Below are positions 33,601-41,716 of a stretch of 64,000 bases of DNA, piece after piece. Source of the DNA: Alphaproteobacteria bacterium (lineage in GTDB: Bacteria > Pseudomonadota > Alphaproteobacteria > CALKHQ01). Every line of letters begins with the position of its first letter. Position 1 is the stretch's first letter. The position numbers and the translations under genes were made by a program. The stretch covers positions 1 to 64,000 of the forward strand of contig JAWKYB010000011.1 of assembly GCA_041396705.1 (NCBI GenBank). The letters run 5' to 3'. The notes under the pieces were generated by a model. It searched no databases. It saw nothing but the letters and a program-made list of their open reading frames with translations, and was not told the DNA's origin.

Positions 33601-34060
33601 CGCGATCGGAGGCACGGTGCGGTACGTCGACTCCTCGGTGGAGCGGCTGCAGGTAAAGGCGGTAGGCTTCAATGCCGAGCGCCATGCAATCGCCTGCAAT
33701 GGCCGGCTGGTGCCGATGCGGCCGACCGAAACCGGCGGCACCGCGGTAGCCGGCATTCGCTTCAAGGCCTGGCAGCCGGCGTCGGGCCTGCATCCGGCCC
33801 TGCCGGTCAACGCGCCGCTGACCCTCGACATCTACGACCGCGGGACCGGCCGCGCGGTCGGCGGTTGCGTCGATCACGTCGCCCATCCCGGCGGCCGCAA
33901 CTACGACACCTTTCCGGTGAACGCCAACGAGGCCGAGGCGCGGCGGCTGGCGCGGTTCGAGCCGCGGGGCCACCGGCCCGGCGCCTATGCGCCGCTGGCG
34001 CAGCCGGCATCGCCCGAATTCCCGCTGACGCTCGACCTGCGCTGGCCGGCCGGCTCGTGA
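30698..34060 (+). CDS. Transglutaminase-like protein with DUF2126 domain
   Basis: A 1120-residue two-part protein without signal peptide. Residues 1-260 are a bacterial transglutaminase-like cysteine protease unit: Bact_transglu_N-type start (YHLTHYRYDRPVRLGPQIV), then the triad C180 in GSCRDSGWL, H229 in LHAWAEV and D245 in GLDPTS. The remaining ~850 residues match the DUF2126 family (blocks TMGGEPTFVSIDDFES, GTGGGNHVVVGG). Comparative work on ATP-grasp amidoligases has proposed that such proteins act with ATP-grasp and alpha-E proteins in making or trimming an unknown peptide. The stop overlaps the ATG of the next gene (TGATG). Confidence 0.9.
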   Translation: MSIRAALYHLTHYRYDRPVRLGPQIVRLHPAPHARTKVLAHALKVAPVQHFVNVQQDPYGNFLARFVFPEPVRELKIEVDLVADMSVYNPFDFFVEPEAERWPFPYPATFEDDLAIYLKPDPAGPLLQEFLASIDRTPTNTVQFVVDLNARIEQDIDYVIRMEPGVQTPEETLAARRGSCRDSGWLMVQACRHLGLAARFVSGYLIQLKPDVEALDGPKGTDRDFTDLHAWAEVYIPGAGWIGLDPTSGLLTGESHIPLAATPHYRNAAPVSGALLDPAETDFDFDMQVMRVAEHPRITLPFSDAAWDALNALGEQVDATLAADDVRLTMGGEPTFVSIDDFESAEWNTAAVGPTKRDLADRLIRRLRHEFAPGGFLHYGQGKWYPGESLPRWTFSLYWRGDGKPIWTDPDLIAPEAGAGGAETEDAERLLGHMAEALGLTGETIQPAFEDPAEWLLKEANLPDNVDPSDSRLKDPEERARMAAVFGRGLTVPSGYVLPVQAWQARSGERRWKTEKWRTRRGRLFLVPGDSPVGYRLPLGSLPHVGARDFPYIVPADPSEVRPTLPDPGDMLARRRAHDADGPAPEAPQQREASFTEASPGQDRVEQVLSAIEGLVRTAVAVETRHGRLCVFLPPVERLEDYLELVAAAEAAAQALGLPVHIEGYAPPQDPRLNVIRVAPDPGVIEVNIHPSARWRDCVDTTVRLYEAARQTRLGADKFMIDGRHTGTGGGNHVVVGGATPNDSPFLRRPDLMKSLVLHWQRHPSLSYLFSGLFIGPTSQAPRLDEARHDSLYELEIALAQVPLPGQGTPPPPWLVDRLFRNLLVDVTGNTHRSEICIDKLFSPDGPTGRLGLVEFRGFEMPPHPRMSLAQQLLVRALIARLWRAPLEGRFVRWGTALADRFMLPHYVWADFLDVLDDLRAYGFAFDPAWFAAQLEFRFPFCGEVDYDGVRMELRQALEPWHVMGEQGAIGGTVRYVDSSVERLQVKAVGFNAERHAIACNGRLVPMRPTETGGTAVAGIRFKAWQPASGLHPALPVNAPLTLDIYDRGTGRAVGGCVDHVAHPGGRNYDTFPVNANEAEARRLARFEPRGHRPGAYAPLAQPASPEFPLTLDLRWPAGS

Positions 34061-36468
34061 TGGCCGAGGACGTCGGCATGCTGGCTTCGGCGGACGAGCC
34101 CGACAAGGGGCTGATCGCGGCCTATCGCACCATCCCCGGCACCGCCGACGAGATGCTCGACGCCGAGGGCAACACACGGCCGGGCTGGACCACGCTGATC
34201 TCCGCGCTGGAGCGGGCGGGGCCGGAGGCGCTGGCCGAGCAGTTCGCCCGCGCCGACCAGTATCTGCGCGACGCCGGCGTGTTCTATCGGGTCTACGGCG
34301 CGCCGGAGGCGGCGGAGCGGGCCTGGCCGCTGGCCCACCTGCCGCTGCTGATCGACGAGGACGAATGGCGCGGCATCGCCGAGGGCGTGGCCCAGCGCGC
34401 CGAGCTGCTGGAGCGCGTCGCCGCCGACATTTACGGCGAGAACCGGCTGGTCGCCCAAGGGCTGCTGCCGGCGGAGCTGGTGGCGGCGAGCCCCGAGTTT
34501 CTGCGCCCGATGGTCGGCATCGCGCCGGCCGGCGGCCGCTTCCTGCATTTCTGCGCCTTCGACCTGGGCCGCGGGCCGGATGGCCGCTGGTGGGTGCTGG
34601 GCGATCGCACCCAGGCCCCGTCCGGCGCCGGCTTCGCGCTGGAGAACCGGGTCGCGACCACCCGCGCCCTCGGCAAGACCTACGGCGTGCTCAACGTCAC
34701 CCGGCTGGCCGGCTTCTTCCGCGATTTCCGCGACGCGCTGCTGAATTTCGCGCGCCAGGACGGCGGCCGGGTCGCGGTGCTGTCGCCGGGCCCGCACAAC
34801 GAGACCTATTACGAGCACGCCTACATCGCCCGCTACCTCGGCTTCATGCTGCTGGAGGGCGAGGATCTGAGCGTGCGCGACGGCCGGGTGATGGTGCGCA
34901 CCATCGACGGCGGCCGCCCGGTTAGCGTGCTGTGGCGGCGCCTCGACGCCGCGTTCACGGACCCGCTGGAGCTGAACCCGCTGTCGCAGATCGGCACTCC
35001 GGGGCTGGTCGAGGCGGTGCGCCAGGGCTCGGTCTCGCTGGTCAATGCGCTGGGCGCCGGCGTGCTGGAAAGCCGCGCGCTGCTGGCCTTCCTGCCGCGC
35101 ATCGCCGAGGCGCTCGGCCAGGGCCTGACGCTGCCCAACATCGCGACCTGGTGGTGCGGCGACGCGGCGGCGCGCGACCATGTGGCGGCGCATTTCGACG
35201 AGATGGTGATCGGGCCGGCGCTGTCGACCCGGCTGACCTTCGAGGACGACGGCGAGACGGCGCTCGGCGCCAGCCTGGACGAGGCCGCGCGCGCCGCGGT
35301 GCGGGCCCGGCTTGAGCGCGACGGAGGCAGCCTGGTCGGGCAGGAGGCGGTGACGCTGTCGACCACACCGGTCTATGTTGACGGCAGGCTGGAGCCGCGG
35401 CCGGTCAGCCTGCGCGTGTTCGCCGCCCGCACTGCCGACGGCTGGACCGTGATGCCCGGCGGGCTCGCCCGCGTCGGCTTCACCCTCGACACCAAGGCGA
35501 TCGCGATGCAGCAGGGCGGCCAGGCGGCCGACGTGTGGGTGATGGCCAAGGGCCCGATCGCCCAGATCTCGCTGATCCCGCAGGACGAAAGCGCCTACAG
35601 CCGCGTCATGGGCGGCGTGCTGCCGGCGCGCGCCGCCGACAGCCTGTTCTGGCTTGGCCGATACATCGAGCGGGCGGAATCGCTGCTGCGCATCCTGCGC
35701 GCCTATCATGCGCGGCTGGCGGAGAGCGGCACGCCGGAGCTGCCGCTGCTCGCCGACGTGCGGGCCTATCTCGGCGGGCTGCAGATCGAGGTCGAGCCGG
35801 CGATCCCGGCCGGGCTGGCCCGCGACATCGACAGTGCGGTCTACAGCGCCTCGCAGATCCGCGACCGCTTTTCCGCCGACGGATGGCTGGCGCTCAACGA
35901 CCTGAAGAAGACGGTCGCGCGCTTCTCGGACAGGGTCGAGCCGGGCGACGACGCCACCGGTGCAATGACCGTGCTGCTGCGCAAGCTGGCCGGCTTCGCC
36001 GGGCTGGTCTACGAGAACATGTACCGGTTCACCGGATGGCGGTTCCTGGAGATCGGCCGCCGGCTGGAGCGTGCGATGCAACTGGCCTGGACGCTGGCGT
36101 GGCTGACCCGGGCCGATGCGCCCGAGGGCGCGGCCGACCTGGCCATCGAGATCGGCGACAGCCAGATCACGCACCGCCGCCGCTACAGCGTGCGTACCGG
36201 GTCGCGCTCGGTGCTCGACCTGCTGGTGCTCGACGCGTTGAACCCGCGCTCGATCGCATTCCAGGTCGCGCGCATGCGCGAGCAGATCGAGCAGCTGCCG
36301 CACGCCGAGACCGGGGCGCGGCTGCCGGCGACCGTGCGCGACGTGCTGCGGCTCGACACCGACCTGCGCACCGCCGACGCCGACGCGCTGACCACCGAGC
36401 GGCTGCACGGACTGGCCGGCGACCTGGCCGCGTTGGCGTCCTCGCTCGGCCGGACCTACCTGACGTGA
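34060..36468 (+). CDS. Circularly permuted ATP-grasp plus alpha-E domain fusion
   Basis: An 802-residue fusion. Residues about 60-480 form the circularly permuted ATP-grasp region (DUF404/DUF407; blocks GIAPAGGRFLHFCAFDLGRG, VLSPGPHNETYYEHAYIARY, NIATWWCGD). Residues about 520-800 form the helical alpha-E domain (DUF403; starts DSLFWLGRYIERAESLLRI). In many genomes these are separate neighbouring genes. The ATP-grasp part should form an amide or peptide bond using ATP; substrate is unknown. The ATG at 34060 overlaps the preceding stop by one base, and its own stop overlaps the next gene's GTG. Confidence 0.9.
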   Translation: MAEDVGMLASADEPDKGLIAAYRTIPGTADEMLDAEGNTRPGWTTLISALERAGPEALAEQFARADQYLRDAGVFYRVYGAPEAAERAWPLAHLPLLIDEDEWRGIAEGVAQRAELLERVAADIYGENRLVAQGLLPAELVAASPEFLRPMVGIAPAGGRFLHFCAFDLGRGPDGRWWVLGDRTQAPSGAGFALENRVATTRALGKTYGVLNVTRLAGFFRDFRDALLNFARQDGGRVAVLSPGPHNETYYEHAYIARYLGFMLLEGEDLSVRDGRVMVRTIDGGRPVSVLWRRLDAAFTDPLELNPLSQIGTPGLVEAVRQGSVSLVNALGAGVLESRALLAFLPRIAEALGQGLTLPNIATWWCGDAAARDHVAAHFDEMVIGPALSTRLTFEDDGETALGASLDEAARAAVRARLERDGGSLVGQEAVTLSTTPVYVDGRLEPRPVSLRVFAARTADGWTVMPGGLARVGFTLDTKAIAMQQGGQAADVWVMAKGPIAQISLIPQDESAYSRVMGGVLPARAADSLFWLGRYIERAESLLRILRAYHARLAESGTPELPLLADVRAYLGGLQIEVEPAIPAGLARDIDSAVYSASQIRDRFSADGWLALNDLKKTVARFSDRVEPGDDATGAMTVLLRKLAGFAGLVYENMYRFTGWRFLEIGRRLERAMQLAWTLAWLTRADAPEGAADLAIEIGDSQITHRRRYSVRTGSRSVLDLLVLDALNPRSIAFQVARMREQIEQLPHAETGARLPATVRDVLRLDTDLRTADADALTTERLHGLAGDLAALASSLGRTYLT

Positions 36469-37343
36469 ACTACGACGTCCGGCTGCGCATCGCCTATCGC
36501 TACGAGGCCGCCGTCTCTGGCGGCCGCCATCTGGTGCGGGTGATGCCGCCGACCCGGTCCGGCGTGCAGACCGTGGTCGCCGCCTCGCTGTCGTTCGACC
36601 CGGCGCCGACCGAACGGGTCGACCACGCCGATTTCTTCGGCAACATGGCGGCCGCCATCGCCTATGCCCGTCCGCACGACCTGCTGCGGATCGACCTGAT
36701 CGCGCGCATCCGGGTGGAGCGGGACGCGGTGATGCTCGACGTCTCGCCCGGCCTCGACGGTCTGCAGCGCGAACTCGCCGGCATCGCGTCGCTGGCGCCC
36801 GAATCGCCGCAGCACTTCCGCCACGCCACGCCGCGCGTGCCGATCGACGCCGACATCACCGCCTACGCCCGGCAGGCGATCGACGGCGCGTCGTCCGCGA
36901 TGGGCATTGCCGACGCGCTGTGCCGGCGCATTCACCAGGACTTCGCCTACGATGCCGAGGCGACCCTGGTCGACACGCCGGTGCGCGAGGCGTTCGACCT
37001 GCGCCGCGGCGTCTGCCAGGACTTCTCCCACGTCATGATCGCCGCCCTGCGCGGGCTCGGCATTCCGGCCGCCTATGTCAGCGGTTTCCTGCGCACCGAC
37101 CCGCCGGCGGGGCAGGAGCGGCTGATCGGCGCGGACGCCATGCACGCCTGGGTCCGGGTCTGGTGCGGCAACGAGGCCGGCTGGCTGGAGTTCGACCCGA
37201 CCAACGCGGTGCCGGCGGGCGACGGCCACATCGTCATCGGCCATGGCCGCGACTACAGCGACGTCAGCCCGATCGTCGGCGTGGTCAAGACATCCGGGGC
37301 GCACGAGACCGAACAGGCGGTCGACGTGGTGCCGCTCGACTGA
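36465..37343 (+). CDS. Transglutaminase-family protein
   Basis: A 292-residue transglutaminase-like protein with an N-terminal Bact_transglu_N domain (VNYDVRLRIAYRYEAAV) and triad C184 in RRGVCQDFSH, H227 in DAMHAWVRV and D244 in LEFDPTNAV. It starts with GTG at 36465, overlapping the stop of the ATP-grasp gene, and is the third member of the coupled trio. It may cleave or transfer acyl groups on the product of the ATP-grasp ligase; this is inferred from repeated co-occurrence of the families, not shown. Confidence 0.9.
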   Translation: MNYDVRLRIAYRYEAAVSGGRHLVRVMPPTRSGVQTVVAASLSFDPAPTERVDHADFFGNMAAAIAYARPHDLLRIDLIARIRVERDAVMLDVSPGLDGLQRELAGIASLAPESPQHFRHATPRVPIDADITAYARQAIDGASSAMGIADALCRRIHQDFAYDAEATLVDTPVREAFDLRRGVCQDFSHVMIAALRGLGIPAAYVSGFLRTDPPAGQERLIGADAMHAWVRVWCGNEAGWLEFDPTNAVPAGDGHIVIGHGRDYSDVSPIVGVVKTSGAHETEQAVDVVPLD

Positions 37344-37442
37344 CCCGGCGGGCCGCATCCGCGCGGCTTTTGCCGTTCCCGCTCGCGCCGTTCGACCGCC
37401 GCCGCCGCATCGCCGCGGCGGCCGCGTCGGCGCGCGCGGTCG

Positions 37443-37472
37443 TTGACAGCCCTTCCGCAACGCAGGCATAGT
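37443..37472 (+). promoter_or_regulatory. Predicted sigma-70-type promoter of the sugar-acid cluster
   Basis: A consensus -35 TTGACA (37443-37448) is followed after 18 bases by CATAGT (37467-37472), four of six to TATAAT. Transcription would begin near 37479, placing the palindrome at 37492-37505 about 15 bases downstream, a position that suits repression. Confidence 0.55.
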
Positions 37473-37491
37473 TAACACCAGAACAACAACT

Positions 37492-37505
37492 GTTCATATA
37501 TGAAC
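37492..37505. promoter_or_regulatory. Perfect palindrome GTTCATATATGAAC, candidate IclR operator
   Basis: All 14 bases are self-complementary, in an AT-rich island within GC-rich DNA. One base differs from the element at the IclR gene (29747-29760). It lies between the predicted promoter and the GTG start of the mannonate-dehydratase-like gene. Confidence 0.7.
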
Positions 37506-37543
37506 TGATCGGGAGGAGCCCGGCGCGTCCGGGTGCATGGCGG

Positions 37544-38662
37544 GTGAGAGTCGGGCTCACGCTTTCCGGCAGGAACTTGAACGAGGCCGGCGCAAGGTTC
37601 GCGCGCCAGCTCGGCGTCGAGGACGTCGTCATCCATCTCACCGACTACGGCCGCGATGCCGACAATGCCGACTATCTGGCCGGACGGGCGGTGGGCCCGG
37701 TCAACGGCAGCTGCATCGGCGCCGAGGCCTGGACCGGCGACCGGCTGGCCGGCGTGGTATCGATGCTGGCGGCGCACGGGCTGAAGGTGGCGGCGATGGA
37801 AAACATCGCACCGCACCTGTGGTCCGACATCCTGCTCGACGGCCCGCGCAAGCACGAACAGATGGAGGGGCTCAAGCAGCTGGTCCGCGATGCCGGGCAG
37901 GTCGGCATTCCGGTCATCGGCTACTACTTCTCGCTGGCCGGCGTCTGGGGCTGGCAGCGGCGGCCGGTCGCGCGCGGCGGCGCGACAACTGTGGCCTTCG
38001 TCCAGGACGAGGTCGACGTCGACAGCCCGATCCCCGACGGCATGGTGTTCAACATGCGCTATCGCCCGGCGCAACCCGGTGCCGCGCCGATCGCGGTCGA
38101 CGCCGAGACCCTGTGGGCGCGGCTCGGCTGGTTCCTGCGGGAACTGGTGCCCGTGGCCGAGGCGGCCGGGGTGCGGCTGGCAGCCCATCCAGACGATCCG
38201 CCGGTGGCGATGCTGCGCGGCACCGCCCGGCTGGTCGACGCACACGAGAAATACGACCGGCTGCTGGCGCTGGCGCCGAGCCGCGCCAACGCGCTGGAGT
38301 TCTGCGTCGGCACGCTGTCGGAGATGCGCGCGGGCGACATCTACGCCACCACCCGCCGCTTCGCCCGTGCCGGCGCCATCGCCTACATCCACTTCCGCAA
38401 CGTGCGCGGACGGGTGCCGCACGATGTCGAGGCGTTCGTCGACGACGGCGACACCGACATGGCCGAGATCGTGCGCATCCTGGCGGAGGAGAACTACGAC
38501 GGGGTGCTGGTGCCCGATCATGTGCCGGAGATGGACTGCCCGGCCCCCTGGCACGCCGGCCACGCCTACACCGTCGGCTACATGAAGGCGCTGGTCGCTG
38601 CCGCGCAGCGCGGGCGGCGCACCGCGCCGACGCAACCGGATATCGCCGCGGCGGCGCGGTGA
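37544..38662 (+). CDS. Mannonate-dehydratase-like (UxuA family) protein
   Basis: A 372-residue TIM-barrel protein of the UxuA family, which dehydrates D-mannonate to 2-keto-3-deoxygluconate. Likely metal and active-site residues are H215 in AAHPDDPP, C254 in EFCVGTLSEM, H283 in YIHFRNVRG and D325 in LVPDHVPEMD. It begins with GTG 37544 (MRVGLTLSG); no other in-frame start is near. The Shine-Dalgarno GGGAGGAG (37511-37518) is unusually far, with a CCCGG/CCGGG hairpin between. First gene of the ABC/AKR/RraA-fold cluster. Confidence 0.85.
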   Translation: MRVGLTLSGRNLNEAGARFARQLGVEDVVIHLTDYGRDADNADYLAGRAVGPVNGSCIGAEAWTGDRLAGVVSMLAAHGLKVAAMENIAPHLWSDILLDGPRKHEQMEGLKQLVRDAGQVGIPVIGYYFSLAGVWGWQRRPVARGGATTVAFVQDEVDVDSPIPDGMVFNMRYRPAQPGAAPIAVDAETLWARLGWFLRELVPVAEAAGVRLAAHPDDPPVAMLRGTARLVDAHEKYDRLLALAPSRANALEFCVGTLSEMRAGDIYATTRRFARAGAIAYIHFRNVRGRVPHDVEAFVDDGDTDMAEIVRILAEENYDGVLVPDHVPEMDCPAPWHAGHAYTVGYMKALVAAAQRGRRTAPTQPDIAAAAR

Positions 38663-38725
38663 TGGCACGCCCGGCCGGCCGGCCGGGCCACGAAGCGGCG
38701 GCGACGTCGCAAAACGGAGGAAACG

Positions 38726-39946
38726 ATGATGGGCTCGAAGAGACTCGGTTGGCTGGCCGTCACCGCCTCGGCGTTGGCGCTGTCGGCCGGCATGGCGCAG
38801 GCCGGCGAGGTGACGTGGTGGGTGCCGAACTGGAACGAGGCGCGGGCGACCGACCTCGTCGCCCAGTTCCAGGCGGCGCACCCGGACATCACGGTCAACA
38901 TGGAGATCACCACCAGCGACGGGCTGCCGCAGCGGGTGCTCACGGCGCTGCAGTCCGGCTCGCCGCCGGACATCATCGACGTGCAGCACGGCTGGGTGAA
39001 CGGCTATGCCCAGAACGGGCTGGTCATCGGCATGGATGACGTGGTGCAGGACCGCGACGACTATGTCCCGGCCGCGCTCAACTACGTCACCTGGGACGGC
39101 AAGCTGTGGGCGATCCCCTACCGGATCGAGACCCATGCGGTGATCTACAACCGCGGCGACTTCGCGGCGGCCGGGCTCGACCCCGACAATCCGCCGCAGA
39201 CCTGGGACGAGCTGGTGGCGGCGGCGAGCGCGCTGACCCACGACGGCAAGTCGGGTTTCGCCATCACCGGCGGCGGCGAGGTCGGCAACACCCTGTTCCG
39301 CTCGATGCCGTTCATCTGGATGAACGGCGGCTCGATCATCTCCGACGACGGCACCCGGGCGACCGTGAACGAGCCGGCGGCGGTGGAGGCGGTGACCTTC
39401 TACACCGACTTCTTCGCCAAGGGCCTGTCGCCGGCCTCGACGCTGGAGAACGACGGCACCGCCAACCGGCGCCTGTTCATCGCCGACGCGGTGTCGATGT
39501 ACCAGTCGGGCCAGTTCGACATCAATTCGATCCGCAACGAGAACCCGAACATCGACATCGGCGTGATGATGATCCCGCACCCGGAGGGCAAGGACACCGC
39601 GGCCATCCTGGGCGGCTGGAGCTTCATCATCCCGACCGACGCGCCGAACCCGGACGACGCCAAGGTGCTGGTGCAGTGGCTGGCCGAGTCCGAGAACATG
39701 GGCACGCTGACCGACACCTTCCCGGCACGCGTCTCGGCGATGAGCATGCCGCGCTTCGACGACCCGATCCTGGGCGTGTTCAAGCAGATGCTGCCCTACG
39801 GGCGGCCGGTGCCGGCGCACAAGAACTGGGTGCAGATCGTGCAGGCCTATTTCGACGGCATCCAGCGCATCCTGCTCGGCGACGAGGACCCGCAGACCGC
39901 GATGGACGGCGCGGCGGAAGAGATCCAGGCGCTGCTGGACCAGTAG
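38726..39946 (+). CDS. Family 1 sugar ABC transporter substrate-binding protein
   Basis: A 406-residue extracellular solute-binding protein with a signal peptide ending at GMAQA (about residue 26). MalE/UgpB-type fold motifs such as GSPPDIIDVQHGWVNGYA and GLPQRVLTALQ are visible. It should bind a sugar or sugar acid in the periplasm for the two permeases that follow. GGAGG is placed well before the ATG. A 30-bp perfect palindrome follows the stop. Confidence 0.9.
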   Translation: MMGSKRLGWLAVTASALALSAGMAQAGEVTWWVPNWNEARATDLVAQFQAAHPDITVNMEITTSDGLPQRVLTALQSGSPPDIIDVQHGWVNGYAQNGLVIGMDDVVQDRDDYVPAALNYVTWDGKLWAIPYRIETHAVIYNRGDFAAAGLDPDNPPQTWDELVAAASALTHDGKSGFAITGGGEVGNTLFRSMPFIWMNGGSIISDDGTRATVNEPAAVEAVTFYTDFFAKGLSPASTLENDGTANRRLFIADAVSMYQSGQFDINSIRNENPNIDIGVMMIPHPEGKDTAAILGGWSFIIPTDAPNPDDAKVLVQWLAESENMGTLTDTFPARVSAMSMPRFDDPILGVFKQMLPYGRPVPAHKNWVQIVQAYFDGIQRILLGDEDPQTAMDGAAEEIQALLDQ

Positions 39947-39952
39947 GGCCAC

Positions 39953-39982
39953 CGGCCCCGGCGGCGCGCGCCGCCGGGGCCG
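39953..39982. promoter_or_regulatory. Perfect 30-bp intercistronic palindrome after the binding-protein gene
   Basis: The left half CGGCCCCGGCGGCGC (39953-39967) is exactly complementary to 39968-39982. It lies seven bases after the stop of the binding-protein gene and 18 before the first permease, with no T-tract. The permease start has no clear Shine-Dalgarno. Confidence 0.7.
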
Positions 39983-40000
39983 CGCGCCGGACCCTCCGCA

Positions 40001-40858
40001 ATGCGGCAATCGACCGGGCTGCTGTTCGTGCTGCCGGCGCTGCTGGTGCTGGCAATGCTGATCGCCTATCCGATCGCCTACACCGGCCTGCTCAGCGTCA
40101 CCGACAACCAGGGCGAATTCGTCGGCGTGAAGAACTTCGCCACCGTGCTGGACGCGCGCGCCACGCCGCAGGCGTTCTGGAACACGCTGTACTGGGTCGG
40201 CGGCTCGATCGTGCTGCAGGTGGTGCTGGGCACGGCGACCGCGATCCTGCTGAACGAGAAGTTCGCCGGCCGCGCGGTGGTGCGGACGATCGCGGTGATC
40301 CCGTGGGTGATCCCCGGCATCGTCGCCGCCACCACCTTCGCCTGGATGTTCCACACCGAGTTCGGAATCATCAACTACATGCTGACCGGACCCGGCGTGA
40401 TCGACCAGCCGGTCGGCTGGCTGACCACCGGCGACACGGTGATGCCGGTGCTGATCGCGATCAACGTCTGGAAGCTGTTCCCGTTCGTCGCGATCATGGT
40501 GCTGGCCGGGCTGCAGTCGATCCCCAGCGTGCTCTACGAGGCGGCCCGGATCGACGGCGCCAACTTCTGGGACGAAGTGCGCCACGTCATGCTGCCGTCG
40601 GTGCGGCCGGTGATCGTCGCGGTGTCGCTGCTGCTGGTGATCTGGGCGCTGAACTCGATCACCATCATATACGCGATCACCAAGGGCGGGCCGGCGAACA
40701 AGACGCTGATCACCCCGATCCAGATCTTCCGGCTGGCGTTCGAGAGCGTGCAGTTCAACCAGGCCGCGGCGCTGTCGCTGATCTTCTTCGCCGTGGTGAT
40801 CGTGATCGTGTTCTTCTACATCAAGACGCTGGCGTCCGGCACCGGGGAGCTGCGGTGA
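40001..40858 (+). CDS. Sugar ABC transporter permease, MalF/UgpA type
   Basis: A 285-residue inner-membrane protein with about six membrane segments. The EAA loop is visible as LYEAARIDGANFWDEVRHVML near residues 180-200. N-terminal STGLLFVLPALLVLAMLIAYPIAY is the first segment. The ATG at 40001 has no clear ribosome-binding site. Its stop overlaps the GTG of the partner permease. Confidence 0.9.
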   Translation: MRQSTGLLFVLPALLVLAMLIAYPIAYTGLLSVTDNQGEFVGVKNFATVLDARATPQAFWNTLYWVGGSIVLQVVLGTATAILLNEKFAGRAVVRTIAVIPWVIPGIVAATTFAWMFHTEFGIINYMLTGPGVIDQPVGWLTTGDTVMPVLIAINVWKLFPFVAIMVLAGLQSIPSVLYEAARIDGANFWDEVRHVMLPSVRPVIVAVSLLLVIWALNSITIIYAITKGGPANKTLITPIQIFRLAFESVQFNQAAALSLIFFAVVIVIVFFYIKTLASGTGELR

Positions 40859-41706
40859 ACACCCGTGCGCAGCGGCTGAAGCGGCCCGGCCTGCCGACGC
40901 CGGTGATCGTGGTCGGCGCGATCCTGCTGCTGCTGGTCTGCCTGTTCCCGTTCTGGTGGATGAGCCTGTCGTCGATCAAGACGCTGCGCGAGCTCTACAC
41001 CGTGCCGCCGATCTGGTGGCCGGACATGCCGACCTGGGAGAACTACGAGAAGGTCCTCTTCGAATCCAACGTGCCGCGCTATTTCCTCAACAGCGTGGTG
41101 ATCTCGGTCGGCTCCACCGGGCTCGCGCTGATCCTCGCCGTGTTCGCGTCCTATGGCTTCGCCCGCTTCAATTTCAAGGGCAAGCCGCTGCTGCAGGCCT
41201 GCGTGCTGATCGGCCAGCTGCTGCCCACCGCGGCGATCATCGTGCCGCTGTTCATCACGCTGCGCGTGCTGGGCCTGGTCAACACCTACTGGGGACTGAT
41301 CCTGGTCTACATGATCATCACCCTGCCGCTGTCGGTGTGGATGCTGACCAGCTATTTCAAGGCGATCCCGGCCGAGCTGGAGGAAGCCGCGATCATCGAC
41401 GGCGCCAGCCGCATGGGCGTGCTGTTCCGCATCACCCTGCCGCTGTCGATCCCGGGCGTGGTCGCGGTCGTGGTCTATGCCTTCGTCACCACCTGGAACG
41501 AGTTCATCTTCGCGCTGTGCTTCGCCACCGACAGCTCGGTGAAGACACTGCCGATCGGGCTGGCCGAATTCTCCACCGAGTTCAACACCGACTGGGGCGC
41601 GGTGATGGCGGCCTCGCTGGTGATGACCCTGCCGATCGCACTCCTGTTCCTGGCGATGCAGCGCCTGTTCATCGGCGGGCTGACCGCTGGCGCGACCAAG
41701 GGCTGA
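40855..41706 (+). CDS. Sugar ABC transporter permease, MalG/UgpE type
   Basis: A 283-residue partner permease with about six membrane segments and the EAA loop ELEEAAIIDGASRMGVLFRI near residues 177-196. It starts with GTG 40855, overlapping the stop of the first permease (GTGA). No ATPase gene follows; the nearest UgpC/MsmK-type ATPase lies at 62599. Confidence 0.9.
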   Translation: MNTRAQRLKRPGLPTPVIVVGAILLLLVCLFPFWWMSLSSIKTLRELYTVPPIWWPDMPTWENYEKVLFESNVPRYFLNSVVISVGSTGLALILAVFASYGFARFNFKGKPLLQACVLIGQLLPTAAIIVPLFITLRVLGLVNTYWGLILVYMIITLPLSVWMLTSYFKAIPAELEEAAIIDGASRMGVLFRITLPLSIPGVVAVVVYAFVTTWNEFIFALCFATDSSVKTLPIGLAEFSTEFNTDWGAVMAASLVMTLPIALLFLAMQRLFIGGLTAGATKG

Positions 41707-41716
41707 GGAACACGCC

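Noticed and set aside
30503..36408. Very long open frames antisense to the transglutaminase and ATP-grasp genes (over 1200 and 800 codons)
   Set aside because: They are by-products of high GC at third positions; their translations are rich in Arg, Gln, His and Gly with no family signature, while the plus-strand proteins are clearly conserved.
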